DNA from: Lycorma delicatula
Lineage: Eukaryota > Arthropoda > Insecta > Hemiptera > Fulgoridae
Assembly: GCF_047948215.1 (NCBI RefSeq)
Contig: NC_134460.1
Coordinates: 14,939,501-15,003,500 of the forward strand
DNA length: 64,000 nucleotides
Reading direction: 5' to 3'
Under the pieces are notes generated by a model. It had not been told where the DNA came from. It did not search any database and saw nothing but the letters and a program-made list of their open reading frames with translations. A program made the translations under genes and the position numbers. Position 1 is the stretch's first letter. Each line of letters opens with the position of its first letter. This document shows positions 48,024 to 59,196 of this stretch, one piece after another.

Positions 48024-48140
48024 GGACACCACAAAAAATGCGATTCAATGTGGTGTCCACCACAGTGCATCACATTGTGGTGGCACAATGCAGTGTGTCA
48101 TCACATTGCATTTCCACCACAATGCAGTGTGGTGCAGTTC
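48024..48140. repeat. GTGGTG/CACCAC hairpin cluster
   Basis: Several overlapping inverted repeats built from GGACACCAC/GTGGTGTCC (48024-48058) and CATTGTGGTGG/CCACCACAATG (about 48073-48125), with repeats of CAATGCAGTGTG between. Looks like a small degenerate palindromic minisatellite. Confidence 0.75.
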
Positions 48141-48280
48141 TCTGTTAAAGAATTTGAGGATCGTATTTCACTTTCAAATGAAAAAAAGTTTAAATAAAGT
48201 ATAAGTGTAAGTAAAGTGTATATGTAACTTAGTAGGCGTATAAGGAAGTCATGTGATTTCCACATAAGATTTTTTTTAAA

Positions 48281-49229
48281 ACCACGTAATATATGAATCC
48301 ATTAGGTACAGTGTCGTTCTGGAAATTATTGATTAATAGTTTTCATCAAAACAATCTTTGTTCTACGGTGGAATCAACATTTACAACATGTTATAATATA
48401 TTCTTTTAATCAGTACCTAAAAAAAAAAACGATTAAATAAAAAAGAAGCATTTAAAATATATTAAATTATAATCATAGAAAAGGTATTTGTGTTTATAAA
48501 CAAGGTATCCGTTTTTGTACGATGATTTCCTCATGAGTAATCATTTTAGATTACCTCCGTGGATGAGTAGGTTGCGTTCTGGCGTTTCGTGTGAAGTTCC
48601 TTGATTAGAATCCGGTCAAGCATGGCATCTTTTCGTACGTTACCAATTTTCACCGTTCTTAGCTGTTGATACCCGTTCTTTCATTAAAAAAAGTAATAAT
48701 TTTGATGTGTTTAAATATCAGTTAAGTTTTTTAATTTTATTAATTAAACAATAAAAGAAAAGCCAATAATACGGAGTGTAAAAGCAAACATTTACATTAT
48801 ACTAGCCAAAGCGCATTTAATAAGGAAATTAAAAGCATTCCAGTTAATGTGGTTAAATATTATAAAAGCTTGTTACGGATAACTACTCTAATTCGACCAA
48901 AACATAAACGTAAGACCAGGCGAACTCCGGAGTCGATACAGGGGCTCTCCGGGGTCACCGCGGCTATTCCTGGACCGCAGAGCTTTCTTCAGTCGCCATT
49001 CCCGTCTACCCAGAGAGCTTCACCTCCTGGTTTCCCGCAGCGTTCGTTACCCTTATGGTTGTGAAAATAATATTGATAAATAGCAATAAAAGTATTCAGG
49101 CCTTGTAGAAACCTGAAATAGTAACATAGCAGTAACAACGGTAACTAAAGTACACACACACCTTTGACGACGAAATATTCAATACTTATTTCTTAGCCGT
49201 GGTGGCAGAAATACAATAATGAATTTTTT
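48281..49229. other. Unassigned DNA with GC-richer block
   Basis: Mostly AT-rich and featureless. A GC-richer stretch at 48915-49060 lies in a 71-codon open frame (48849-49064, +) rich in Pro and Ser, with no recognisable domain. It may be the end of an old retroelement. Confidence 0.45.
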
Positions 49230-49410
49230 TTCTTTAATGGATATCTTTAATTCACAGCTTCACCCTTGATAGGGCTAGGGCCTCGGTCTATGGTTTAAAA
49301 CCTTCCCTGTGATAACAGATGTAGGCTGCAAATTTGAAAGCGATCGGTCGGTTGGTTCTCGCGTGGTGTGAGAACAAACAGACAAACATTCGGTTTTATA
49401 TATAATATTA
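49230..49410. repeat. Dispersed-repeat 3' end fragment
   Basis: Includes GATCGGTCGGTTGGTTCTCG followed by AGACAAACATTCGGTTTTATA. This 'query-pairing plus AGACAAACA' style of ending is common at the ends of arthropod interspersed repeats. The family is not determined. Confidence 0.45.
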
Positions 49411-50451
49411 AATGATTTTTGTTGTAACCAAATAATAAATTCCTTTAAAATGTTATATAAAATACCTTTTAAAGGGGTTCATACGTAGGCTGTATATATA
49501 TATACGAATTATAAAATAACTGTTAGGGAGTTGCGGCAAAAGTTTTGGTTAAAGTAAGGATAATGTTGGAATAATAATTTGTTGATGTTTATAGTGATAC
49601 TCGCGTACCACCATTTTACAGTAGTTGTACCGCAGCCAAGCGGTTGGTTTCACTATATTTATTAAATTTCCTGCTGCCGCCTCGTAGCTGGGAAAGTCTA
49701 ATTAGTGCCTCCATTACAAAGCAGTTATTCACAGAGTGAAGGTGGAAGTTAAAATAAGAGGTCAGATGAAAAAAAGAGAAAAAAATTATCGAAAAGAAGA
49801 AAAAATAATTGCACGCATTTTTTACTTATATTCTTCCTAATGTATTTATTGATCATCTGCGCTGTATGTTGATTATTATTGACGTTATACATACATATCT
49901 TTTCCCTGGATTGTACGATATCTATAGTATTATGAAATCGTAATATTATATTTTTAATAAGATAACTCCGTGTAAAAAAAAGTTCATTCTGCAATACGGT
50001 GCGAAATTTTGTTTTATTTAATCTATTTCGTAAATAAACTAATTAAATGTGTGTTATGTACAACCAGGTACAAAAAAAAAAACAGAAATTAATTTTTTTT
50101 ACGGAAATTGTATCGTGTATGATGGAAATCGAAATTATATAAAACATCATCATATTTTCTTAATCGAGATCTATTTTTAATTATATCAAAGGAATTTTGA
50201 TAATAGTTTATAGAATTTTACAAGCAGTTAGCAGGAGCTGCTGCTAACATGGCAGGTGAAACGTTTAACAAAAAAATTAAAAGTTGGAAATAATAGATAA
50301 GTTGTTTGAAAAGAACTTAACATAATAAAGGAAATAAATGATACTTGTGTTAAAAAAATATGATGTAAGCGTTCAGGTACTGAAAGTTAAAGAGAATACC
50401 GCTTTTATTTTTCCGTATAATAAAATTTGATCGATAACATTTGATAACACA
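49411..50451. other. Unassigned AT-rich DNA
   Basis: No gene, RNA or transposon boundary recognised. Short AT-driven frames only (for example 49749-49994, minus). Confidence 0.5.
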
Positions 50452-50734
50452 TTGGTTTGTCTGGCGTTTCTCCCACCACCATTCCATTCCGTCGCCCAAG
50501 AGCATAAGAACGAATGTCCGTGCCGCAAACGGGTACTGTGCCTCAACACGGTTTAGCGACCAATATCCTAAATCAGCTCCTACAGTTTACCTAACTTAGT
50601 GAGCGGAATAAGGGTGGTGCCCTACACCAGTCGCTTGCGTGTCCCAACGCTCACTAGTCATATACTACTAAAATGGGTAGGCGTTACCCCTTCTACATAC
50701 TAAAATATATGACTTGTTACTAAATAAAAGTATT
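50452..50734 (-). mobile_element. LINE fragment, 3' side of an interrupted element
   Basis: Matches 57880-58140 in order and orientation (GCGTTTCTCCCACCACC, then GAGCGGAATAAGGGTGGT). It is the 3' UTR-like half of a minus-strand LINE whose other half lies at 52649-52920. The R1-like LINE separates them. Confidence 0.7.
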
Positions 50735-50746
50735 GTGTCAAGGACA
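50735..50746. repeat. Target site duplication of the R1-like LINE, copy A
   Basis: GTGTCAAGGACA, repeated exactly at 52637-52648. The related element at 58150-58165 has AGTCAAAGAC running straight into GGCAATTCGCTG, which is the unoccupied version of this site. Confidence 0.9.
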
Positions 50747-52636
50747 TCTCGATTCCCCCCCCGAGGGAAGAAGAACCCACCTCGTAGCGTGTCCGGTCGC
50801 TACACCACCCCCTCCGTTCCTAGCCAGCAGTGGCTTTAACGGAGGACTTCTTCTCGCCCTCAAACTGATTGTGCCACACAGCTTTCAGTCTAGGCCCCGC
50901 TGAGATGCCACCGATGCAGATGCTCCGAGGGACATCTACATCGGTAAAAGTTCACCCCGAGATAGATTTATGTGTTTATGCCTTCAGAATGAAGACAACG
51001 GACACCTGCAGCTACCACGTCGCCCTCAAGAACTAAGCTAGGAAACCTAACCGCGGAAAGAAGACCCCGCGCCTAGATCCTACTATAAAGAGCCACTTTC
51101 TGAATGTCTCAGATCCGCACTAATAACCTCATAATAAACTTCCCACTAAAGTTTGTACATCGAAATTTAGACCTAGTTCCCTTAAGAACCCCGCTTAATA
51201 CTCTAAATGAGTTACTATCTGACTCCGCTCCGGTCTGCCCGGGAGAGGAGACTTAACGCCTACCCCCGCACAGCGCCATCGCGGAGTCCCGCGTGACATT
51301 CACCATCTTTCGCTATTGCCGCCGAGACTCCCCTACGTACCGCCTGAGCAGCACCCAGAGAAGCCCCGCCGACAGTGATTTCAGCTCAAAACGCCCTCGT
51401 CGGAGCGCAACCGCACCCGCCGGGCAAGAATAGTCCGGCCCACCGACAACGGCCGCAACTCCGCCGACAGCCTGATTCAATGCATACCACAAATACTTCT
51501 AACCGAGGCACGCTGCCTAAGCGCCTACCTTCGGCCAGTCAACTGCCCAGGCGGTCCCTAGCCACCCAGGTTCCTAACACCTACTAAATTCCTTCGGCGG
51601 TCCTGCTCAGGGCGAGGAAGCGAAGGAAGCCAGCAACTATTTTCCATTCACTACGAGTCCTCCAGTTGACTCGTAGATCCAAAACTGAGTTTACTCCCTC
51701 GAGTTCCCTACTAACTCTGGTACGTTCAGCTTCGTACCGGGGACATATGTAGAGGACATGGTCCACAGTTTCATCGACCCTACAGTCCGGACAGAAGCCG
51801 GAATCAACCAACCTAAACTTAGCCAATTTCTCCCTAAAAGCACCATGTCCTGAAAGGAACTGAGTGGTATGCCGATTGGGGGATACCCAGCTAATAGCTC
51901 GCAACTCCCTAACATCGGGGAATATACCATGCGCATAACGACCAGTTACAGAAGCATTCCACCTATCTTGCCAAGAGTCAAAACCTTGGTCTTCGATCTC
52001 ACGCATACGCCCAGTAGTAAGAAGGCCAGCCTTCTTAGCAACATACCGCTGGCTACGTTCCGTAGCCGAAATATCCGCTGGTTTGATGCCTGCAATCACA
52101 GTTACTGCCTCTCGCGAGACAGTCCTGTAACCACCGACAACCGCTAATAAAAGAAGACGCTGGGCTCGCAATAGAATGTCCCTATAACATTGGTGCCGCA
52201 AACGATGAGCCCAGACGGGCGCAGCGTACAACATAATGGCCTCACAGACGCCTTTATAAAGAATCCGCATGGTACGGAAATTCAACCCCCAATCGGGATG
52301 GACCACTCTTCGGACTCCGAAGAAAGCATCAACTGCCTTCTTCGCCACATACTGGAGGTGCTCCTTGAAGAGAAGCCTCTCATCAAGGATAACACCCAGA
52401 TACTTTTGAAGGGTGACATACCTAATTGAACGACCGTCCATCACAACCCGCGGATGGCGAGTTGCAGCTAAACGGCCCTTCAGAAACATCATAGTGGTTT
52501 TCTCCGCACTGAAAACCATCTTATGCTGAAGACTCCACAATCGCAAAACCCTACATGCCTGTGCCGCTCTAAGCTCGATCTCAGCACGCGAATTACCCTC
52601 AACCAGCAGCAGCCCATCGTCGGCATAAGCCACGAT
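50747..52636 (-). mobile_element. R1-like LINE, 5'-truncated insertion
   Basis: Insert of 1.89 kb between two 12 bp target duplications. It begins inside the reverse transcriptase at the catalytic YADD and runs to a non-poly(A) 3' end. The 3' UTR is about 840 bp (50747-51583). The end shape, truncation and duplication size all fit target-primed reverse transcription. The intact open frame suggests a fairly young insertion. Confidence 0.9.
51584..52636 (-). CDS. R1-like LINE ORF2, partial (reverse transcriptase to C-terminus)
   Basis: About 350 codons open to the insertion edge. It begins at the reverse transcriptase motif C (AYADDGLLLVEGNSRAEIEL), followed by SAEKTTMMFLKGRL, QKYLGVILDERL, the thumb-like VHPDWGLNFRTMRILYKGV, and GGYRTVSREAVTVIAGIKP, which is typical of R1/Waldo-type LINEs. 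It ends with a Cys/His knuckle, CPDCRVDETVDHVLYIC (near 51740-51790). The upstream endonuclease and fingers are missing, so the piece has no function by itself. The first Met (52633) is inside the catalytic motif and is not a true start. Confidence 0.9.
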   Translation of the reverse strand: MVAYADDGLLLVEGNSRAEIELRAAQACRVLRLWSLQHKMVFSAEKTTMMFLKGRLAATRHPRVVMDGRSIRYVTLQKYLGVILDERLLFKEHLQYVAKKAVDAFFGVRRVVHPDWGLNFRTMRILYKGVCEAIMLYAAPVWAHRLRHQCYRDILLRAQRLLLLAVVGGYRTVSREAVTVIAGIKPADISATERSQRYVAKKAGLLTTGRMREIEDQGFDSWQDRWNASVTGRYAHGIFPDVRELRAISWVSPNRHTTQFLSGHGAFREKLAKFRLVDSGFCPDCRVDETVDHVLYICPRYEAERTRVSRELEGVNSVLDLRVNWRTRSEWKIVAGFLRFLALSRTAEGI

Positions 52637-52648
52637 GTGTCAAGGACA
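52637..52648. repeat. Target site duplication of the R1-like LINE, copy B
   Basis: Second exact copy of GTGTCAAGGACA, at the 5' side of the inserted LINE. Confidence 0.9.
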
Positions 52649-52920
52649 GCAATTAGCTGCTCCGACAATGCGGCTCACGCCACACTGACTTATGAGTGAC
52701 CAATTTTTCCCTTTGAGGTTCCCTGGAACCTCTAAGTTCCAGGGTGGCCTGAGTTCTGGCTCATCCAAGAGCTGGGCGGTTGAACATCATGTGTTCGTTC
52801 GACTTGACCTTACCGCAGACGCACAGTTCATCGGTTACCAGGCGGTATGGAAACAAATATTAGTTCAAATTGACGTGGTTGGAGAGCACTTGGGCTCCCG
52901 TTGCCCTTAAAAACGAACTA
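52649..52920 (-). pseudogene. LINE fragment, ORF2 C-terminal part of interrupted element
   Basis: Minus-strand reading gives YRLVTDELCVCGKVKSNEHM followed by PALG, a stop, and ARTQATLEL. This is a degenerate zinc-knuckle ending of a LINE ORF2 (C-x-C, then H; the last Cys is replaced). It joins through the R1 insertion to 50452-50734 and matches the smaller copy at 58140-58420 around the ACAATGCGGCTC block. Confidence 0.7.
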
Positions 52921-53497
52921 GAGGCGTACCATCCCCCAATTCCTGTAGAAATCTATACAAGGATCTACCCGTAGTCGTGGCGTTTAAAGAATAATTTGAG
53001 GCGAAGTAGAAGTAAAATAGGTACTGAGGATTGGTCGATGACATTTTTTTTGGCAGAAACCTTTTAGTCAGTTAGAAGACGTTATATGAAGCAGAACTTA
53101 TTCCAATAAAAGAAATTCAGTCCGAAAATAAATAGAGTAAGAAAAAGAAACTTTCTTGATTAAATGTGAAGATTGGGAATACTGAAGTAAAAAGTTTATT
53201 TAATTTGTCAAATCAAATTAAATAAACTTTTCAACAAATTAAACGAAGTAATATTTAATCAAAAGCATTTTCCTGGTTCAAGGAAAAAACTTTTAATGCG
53301 AAAAAGAAATCGTATGATGTTAAATAAAGATCTAAAAATTAGGTATTAAAAATATATATACTGTACATTTTTGTATGATTACTAATGAAACTAAGTAAAA
53401 CAGAAAGGAAAATAGTAATTGTGTTCTTTCGACTTGAAATGTGAAATTTACAAAGCCCTAATTCATAAAATGTTGGACAATCGCGCCATTATTTACC
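52921..53497. other. Unassigned AT-rich DNA
   Basis: Contains a palindromic stretch around TTTAATTTGTCAAATCAAATTAAATAAACTTTT (about 53198-53232) and nothing coding. Confidence 0.5.
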
Positions 53498-53640
53498 TTT
53501 TTTTAGTAGTTATGCAGAAGCAAATAGAGCTACAGCTGGGAAAGTAACTAGAGCGCTTTCGGCACTTACCCCATCATCAGGCGTGTATAAAAAAGGGCGT
53601 ATAAAATAATACGCAATTATTTTATAATTTAAAAATTTTT
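53498..53640. repeat. Dispersed repeat A, copy 1
   Basis: Matches 58620-58760: CTTTTTTTAGTAG(T/C)TATGC, a GGGAAAGTAAC block, then a GTGTATAAAAT-like end. Family unknown. Confidence 0.7.
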
Positions 53641-53830
53641 GTGTTTACACGGCTGCCCAAACAGGGGTATAATGTATTAAGGGTGTACGTGTGTATGTAT
53701 ATTTGTTTTACCGTAGCAGCTCAACGACCGAACCGATTTAGATGTATGATCCCGCGTTGGAATCCTTACGTTACCGGGAGTGTCATACGTTATATATGTA
53801 TTTATATAGTAGTTGACATTTTCCATTGAA
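53641..53830. repeat. Dispersed repeat B, copy 1
   Basis: Core GCAGCTCAACGACCGAACCG and GATCCCGCGTTGGAATCCTT is shared with 54600-54697 (same strand) and with 63215-63345 (inverted). Ends in TA-rich sequence. No coding capacity. Confidence 0.75.
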
Positions 53831-54590
53831 ACAGAAATTTAATGAATAGATAAACTGTGAACTGTGAGCTTCTTAACAGTTTGTGACCTGGGTTTGAACT
53901 GAATGATTATAATGAATTATAAAAATAATAGTATTGAATTTACGTTAAATAAAATAACATTAATTAAATTTAAAAAAATTCCGTTTTATAATAATGCGCA
54001 CGTGGGCCCATTAGTAACGGGTCCCATGGGGACTGCGTGTTAAGCCAAAGTGGTTAAGTGATACGAGCACCTCTGCGAGTCTAGACCGATCATCACTGTC
54101 GACTGGTAACAAACGGGTTGCCCCTGGGGCGCTGTTTTGGGAGGTGCAGTGGGGTGTTCCTCTAATATCTTTGCAAACGATCGTTCGATTTTCAAAATTC
54201 AAACGGTGTATTAATAAGTTGAAGGCTAACCTTTGCACGCATCAGGTACACTCTCGATCTCGGATATCACTGTTATTTGGATATAAATAATAATTGTTTC
54301 AGTTTTAGTAAAATTGAAATGAAAAATAATTTAGATGAAATTTCTCTACTATCATTATCGAATTTTAAATGATTGTTGACCATTATTATTAACACCTATA
54401 AATCAAATAACTTTTCAAGTACATAAGGCGTAATTTACATAATCAATCTTTTAAATTGTCACGTCTTTTATTTATGAAAAGTCATTTATTAGTGTGATCT
54501 GCGTATATTTTCTTTTATGTTAATGAGATCAATAAAATTGCATTAGTTCTTGAAATGTTTTTCACCCAAAAAGTAGTTAATGTATTTAGC
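53831..54590. other. Unassigned DNA
   Basis: AT-rich except for a GC-richer block at 54000-54240 (GTGGGCCCATTAGTAACGGG and TTGCCCCTGGGGCGC) that looks like a fragment of an older element. No gene identified. Confidence 0.45.
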
Positions 54591-54697
54591 GTGTAAGTTT
54601 TTTCATCGAAGCAGCTCAACGGTTGATCAGACTTAGACAGATGATCCCGTGTTGGAATCCTTACCTTACTTGGAGTGGCATAGGTTATATAAATATA
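54591..54697. repeat. Dispersed repeat B, copy 2
   Basis: Shares GCAGCTCAACG and GATCCCGTGTTGGAATCCTTAC with the copy at 53641. It abuts directly on the next element's CTAGCGGGCCC start. Confidence 0.75.
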
Positions 54698-56953
54698 CTA
54701 GCGGGCCCGACAGACGTTGTCCTGACGCGGCATTATTCTGTAATAAATGCACACACATAAATATAAGTAACTTAATTAAGTTAAAATTAGTAGGAATGTG
54801 TTCTAAATTTCAATAAAATGACTATTAGTATGATATTATCAGTTTGTGATTGTTGTATTATTGTAATGGGTTTATTGATTATTTATGTATAGTATGGTTA
54901 ATATTTATTTTCACCAAATATTGAGATGTCCGATGAAAATTGAATTAAAAAATCGAAACGTCGTAAAATTAATAATTAGTGTAATTAATAAATTTTCATC
55001 CACATTACTACTAATTTTCACTTAACATCATTCTAAAAAAGTACCTCCTACATATTTTTTTAAAATTTTTATTTAATAATTTTGATGTTTCATAACCATG
55101 TAACAGCTTAATTAATCGATTAATAAAAAAATTAAAGCACTGTAAAAAAGCAATGTAGTTAAAATTTTAGTAGAAATTTTTATCATTTTTCTCATTCTTT
55201 ATTTTAACATCTATTTTACCAAATTTTAGATAATTGTAAATTAAAAATAATTTTAGAAAACTTATTATAAAATTAATCAGCTAAAACATTATAAATTCAA
55301 TTTTTTAAATATACTTTAAACTATATTTTTAGTAACTTATATTTTAATTTTATAAATGTTATAATTTATTTTACAAACTTAAATTTTTATTTTCAAAGAG
55401 CCGTTCAATACTTCATAAGTTGCATAGAATCAAATGAGAACTGACAATTTAAATTTGTAAGTTAAGTTGATTGTTATTGAATGCACGTGTATACGTCATT
55501 AAAATTCATGAAAAATCATGTAAAATACTCACTTCAATAATGCACCTTACAAATTTGCACAATGTACGTTTTTTAATTAAACTTTAATACGTTATTTCAA
55601 TAAATAATAATATAATATTCTCAATAAGCGCGCAATTCTAACAGACTCGGCAATGCTTCGCTATTGCTAGATCTGAGTATACATACAGATTAAATGACAA
55701 CAATTGAAGGTTTCATAAAACCTTAAAAACTGAACATTAGCAATTTAACAAAATTTAACCTTTCACTTTATAAAAGTCAGAATGTAAATAAATCCAAATT
55801 GCAAAATAACAGCACTACCTATCGGATTTAATTCACACCACTCTCTAATCACAGTATTCAATGGGAAATAATTTTTTAACGAAAAGTGTTGTGGCTTCAA
55901 AATCATTACAATTAATACTGAACATTAAGAAACTTACAAAACATTACGGAACCTTATAAAATTCAGAATGTAAATAAATCCAATTGTCAGAACAGCACTA
56001 CCTATCGGATTTAATTCAAACTATTCTCTAAACACAGTAGTTCGTTAAAAATACGAATTTTCATGTAAGAACAACACTAAGCTACGACGCAAGTAACTGA
56101 TATGCGAAAAAGCAACAAAATAAAAAAAATTCCTAGAAAATGATCATAGCACAAACTACCGGGTTTGATTGATAAACCAAAAATTAAAAAAAACTTCTAA
56201 AACGCGATCGCAGCTCTGCCTACCGGACCCAATTGTGAACCTTAACCATCCCAAGATCAACAACACATAAATAAATTTTTTTTAAAATTTCACTTCAATA
56301 CTGTACCTTACAAATTTGCACAATGTATATTTTTTAATTACACTTTAAAACGTTATTTCAATAAATAATAATATAATATAATATTTCTCAATACGCGCAC
56401 AATTCTAAACGCGATCGCAGTGCTGCCTACTTGTTACTTAATCAGTTGTGATTTTGTTTACATTGTCAACGGCCATACGGGCTCTTTGTGATTGGTCGTT
56501 GTGTTTGACAGCGGCCATCTTGCATTGATCTGATTGGTTTTCCTTTGTTTACATTTCCATCTGATTTATTAGCCTCTTATTTAAAAAAAATTGTTTTCTC
56601 GCGATTTTTTGTAACACAATAATAACACAAAATTATGAAATATTTTTCTCAATTTGATCGCAGCACCAACTGTCGGGCCAAACTAAAATTAAAATAGAAT
56701 ATTATTGAATATTCGATACTGCGATGGTAGCGCAGTCTGCCGGATCCAATGTAAAACATTCTAAAATCAACAACTACTTATAAATAAAAAATTAATTAAA
56801 AATAAATCTATTTCCAGTGGACCAAATTGTGAATCTAAATCATTCTCGAATCCCCTTGAACACACACAAAAAATTTCATCAAAATCAGTCCAGCCGTTTA
56901 GGAGGAGTTCAGCGACATACACACGCACACAAGAAATATATATATATAAAGAT
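54698..56953. mobile_element. AT-rich interspersed element with internal duplications
   Basis: Bounded by CTAGCGGGCCCGACAGACGT on the left and, on the right, by TCAGTCCAGCCGTTTAGGAG, a CACACGCACAC stretch and a TATATATAAAGATATATAT tail. Both boundary styles are seen in widespread arthropod repeats. No open reading frame of note. Inside, a ~125 bp block is repeated (about 55525-55650 and 56287-56408), a second ~120 bp block is tandemly duplicated (55735-55860, 55920-56040), and a 'GATCGCAG...CTACCGGACC' motif recurs near 56150, 56210, 56660 and 56725. Confidence 0.65.
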
Positions 56954-57045
56954 ATATATAATATTTAAACAAATTATACTGTAAACAAAATTGTCACATG
57001 CACGCTCTTTAATTATCCTACATTAAAGAGCAGTGTTTTTTTAAT

Positions 57046-57879
57046 TTTTGATATTTATTTCTTGTTTCCAAATATTTTATACATATGGTTGAACAAAATT
57101 ATAAATTAAATAAATAGTAGTGTATCTATTACGTAATATATATGCCTTAAGTTATATAGGTTATAAGGTTAAATAGGTTATAGGTTATATAGGTTAAAAG
57201 TTATTTAGGCTTAATTTAAAATATAAAATTTGTTAATTATGCAGCACTTGATTGTGGGATTTACAGTGATTAATTTATTTATTTTAAAAATCGAGAAATC
57301 TTTGAAAATTATTCTTACTCTTTTTCATGACGAAAAATTACTTTTAAAACTTTTATTGTATTTTATCCGTTACAGCAATTTATATTTTTCTTCCAAAACA
57401 ATAAATATAAATTTGGCGTCGATAACATTCATTTGACGTAGTGAATTGTAAGAAACTACCAGTCAATACATTTCAATTAATATATGAGATAGTGCTAATC
57501 GGACAAACCGTGATAGAAATATCGATTTTAAATGTTTGTATAATTTCAAAACGTTACAAATTAAGCCTGTGCAATTCTTTACCACGAAAGCAAAAACAAA
57601 ACATTGTTTTCCAAAAATTATGCCTTTTTAGGTCATTCTATAAGTCAGTTGTCCGATAAGTATAATTATATTACTCTTATTAAATTTAATAAATGTAGCA
57701 TACCGTGAGAGTAAGTGAACTACACTAAAACAGATATAAAATTTCACGGTAAAAAATTGCGATAGCGCGGTTGGAGCTATCGCAAAATATAAATATTTTT
57801 TTTGGTACGTCGAAACATTTTTTTCCTTCATATATTTAACAAAAAGATATCGATTAATTTTGAACTGTACGTAAAGGAA
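57046..57879. other. AT-rich interior with short repeats and a hairpin
   Basis: 57130-57215 has irregular repeats of TTATATAGGTTA. A perfect 10 bp stem hairpin lies at 57757-57785 (TTGCGATAGC, 9-base loop, GCTATCGCAA). The open frames at 57230-57831 have no recognisable domain. Confidence 0.55.
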
Positions 57880-58420
57880 TTAGTTTGCTTGGCATTTCTC
57901 CCGCCCCCACCCCATTCGGTCGCCCTTAAGCATAAGACCGAATGTCTGTCACAAACGGCTACTATGCCACGAAACAATTTAGCGACCAGCGTCCTAAATA
58001 GCTCGAGCTAACCTAAAAGCGCGAGCGGAATAAGCGTGGTACCATATACCACTCGCTTGCATGTCCCACCGCACACTTGTCATATATCACTAAAATGGGT
58101 AGGCGCACCCCGTCAACTACTAAAATATATATGACTATCAATAATTAATTAATCTAGTCAAAGACGGCAATTCGCTGCCAAGCCTAGACCGCTGAATGCC
58201 AGCAAGAGTACCTGTCCACCATTAAAGCGCTTGGAGCCTTAATCTGGCTGGTAGCCAGTCATATTTCTCGGTTAGCTTCCTGCAGCAGCGCTGTAGAAGT
58301 CTTTTCCCAAACTATTGATATCGGTTGAACAAAGCAGCCGCTCAAGGAACTCCCACAATGCGGCTCTTGCCACATTGACTCGCCGCTTGTGAGTAAATTG
58401 TACGTAAAAGTTCTAAACTT
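57880..58420 (-). mobile_element. LINE fragment, paralogue of 50452-52920
   Basis: Collinear with 50452-50734 plus the first part of 52649-52920, but without the R1 insertion. It therefore shows the uninterrupted state at AGTCAAAGACGGCAATT (about 58156-58173). The ORF2-like end on the minus strand is highly degraded. Confidence 0.7.
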
Positions 58421-58552
58421 TTAATATTATTTATTTTATATTACTGTTATGTAGTTTACGTTAGTGATACGAACGGTTTGTCAAAATAGTAGCATCGCTT
58501 CCGGGCGCTAATAAAGATTCATTCATTGTGCGCCAAAAAAAAAAAAAAAAAA
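58421..58552 (+). mobile_element. Short polyadenylated retro-insert end
   Basis: Plus-strand AATAAA (58510-58515) followed about 20 bases later by an uninterrupted A run (about 58535-58552), after GATTCATTCATTGTGCGCC. This is the 3' end of a plus-strand retrotransposed sequence. The upstream limit is not clear and no product is recognisable. Confidence 0.5.
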
Positions 58553-58619
58553 ATCGAAACGTCGAAATTTGCAAAATCTTTGATACCCAAACTTTTTAGC
58601 GTATCTTTGGACGATACTT

Positions 58620-58760
58620 TCGCTTTTTTTAGTAGCTATGCGGCTGCAGCAGAAGCTACAGAGGTACAGACGGGAAAGTAACCGGCATTCTGCATTTACA
58701 CCATCGTCGGAAAACGTTTATAAAAAGTGTGTATAAAATAGATGCATAATTATTTATTCG
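58620..58760. repeat. Dispersed repeat A, copy 2
   Basis: Matches 53498-53640 in the same orientation. Confidence 0.7.
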
Positions 58761-59196
58761 TTTTCAATTATCAACTATTTGTAATTTTCAGTTAGCGTGC
58801 GAGTTTTCATAGTTCAGACCCTTCTTAGTTTGATAACCAAATAGTCATTCCATCTATCAATCTTACAGGTAACAGGATACGTTAACTATTAATAGCGATA
58901 CTTCATATGTCTGTTTTAACATTGTTTATTTTTATTTAATAAAACGTCAAAACAAACCTAAATATCATGAAATGGTAAGATTGGAAGATTTTTAATAACT
59001 TTTCAGTAATTTAGGTAAATAATTTGACTAAATGGTTGCTCGTGTAGACCGTTTTACTAAAACCTGTGTAATCTATCATTTTATCCGTCGATAAAGTACG
59101 AAGTGAAGAGATTTTAAGACGAAAAGATGAGAAAAAATTTGACTAATCTTATAAAAAGATTTTCGAACCGTCTATTAAGATATCCAATTTTAGTAA
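58761..59196. other. Unassigned AT-rich DNA
   Basis: No features recognised. Confidence 0.5.

Larger units (their letters stand above)
47165..48280. repeat. Dispersed repeat, paralogue of the array copies
   Basis: Collinear with 7315-8010 and its array copies, but longer because of inserted foldback and GTGG-rich sequence. The shared end is near GTGTATATGTAACTTAGTAG and the GGCGTATAAGGAAGTCAT block (48215-48258). No coding capacity. Confidence 0.75.

Noticed and set aside
51869..52429. Plus-strand frames (51869-52147, 52190-52429) within the R1-like LINE
   Set aside because: The minus-strand reverse transcriptase frame explains the sequence fully.
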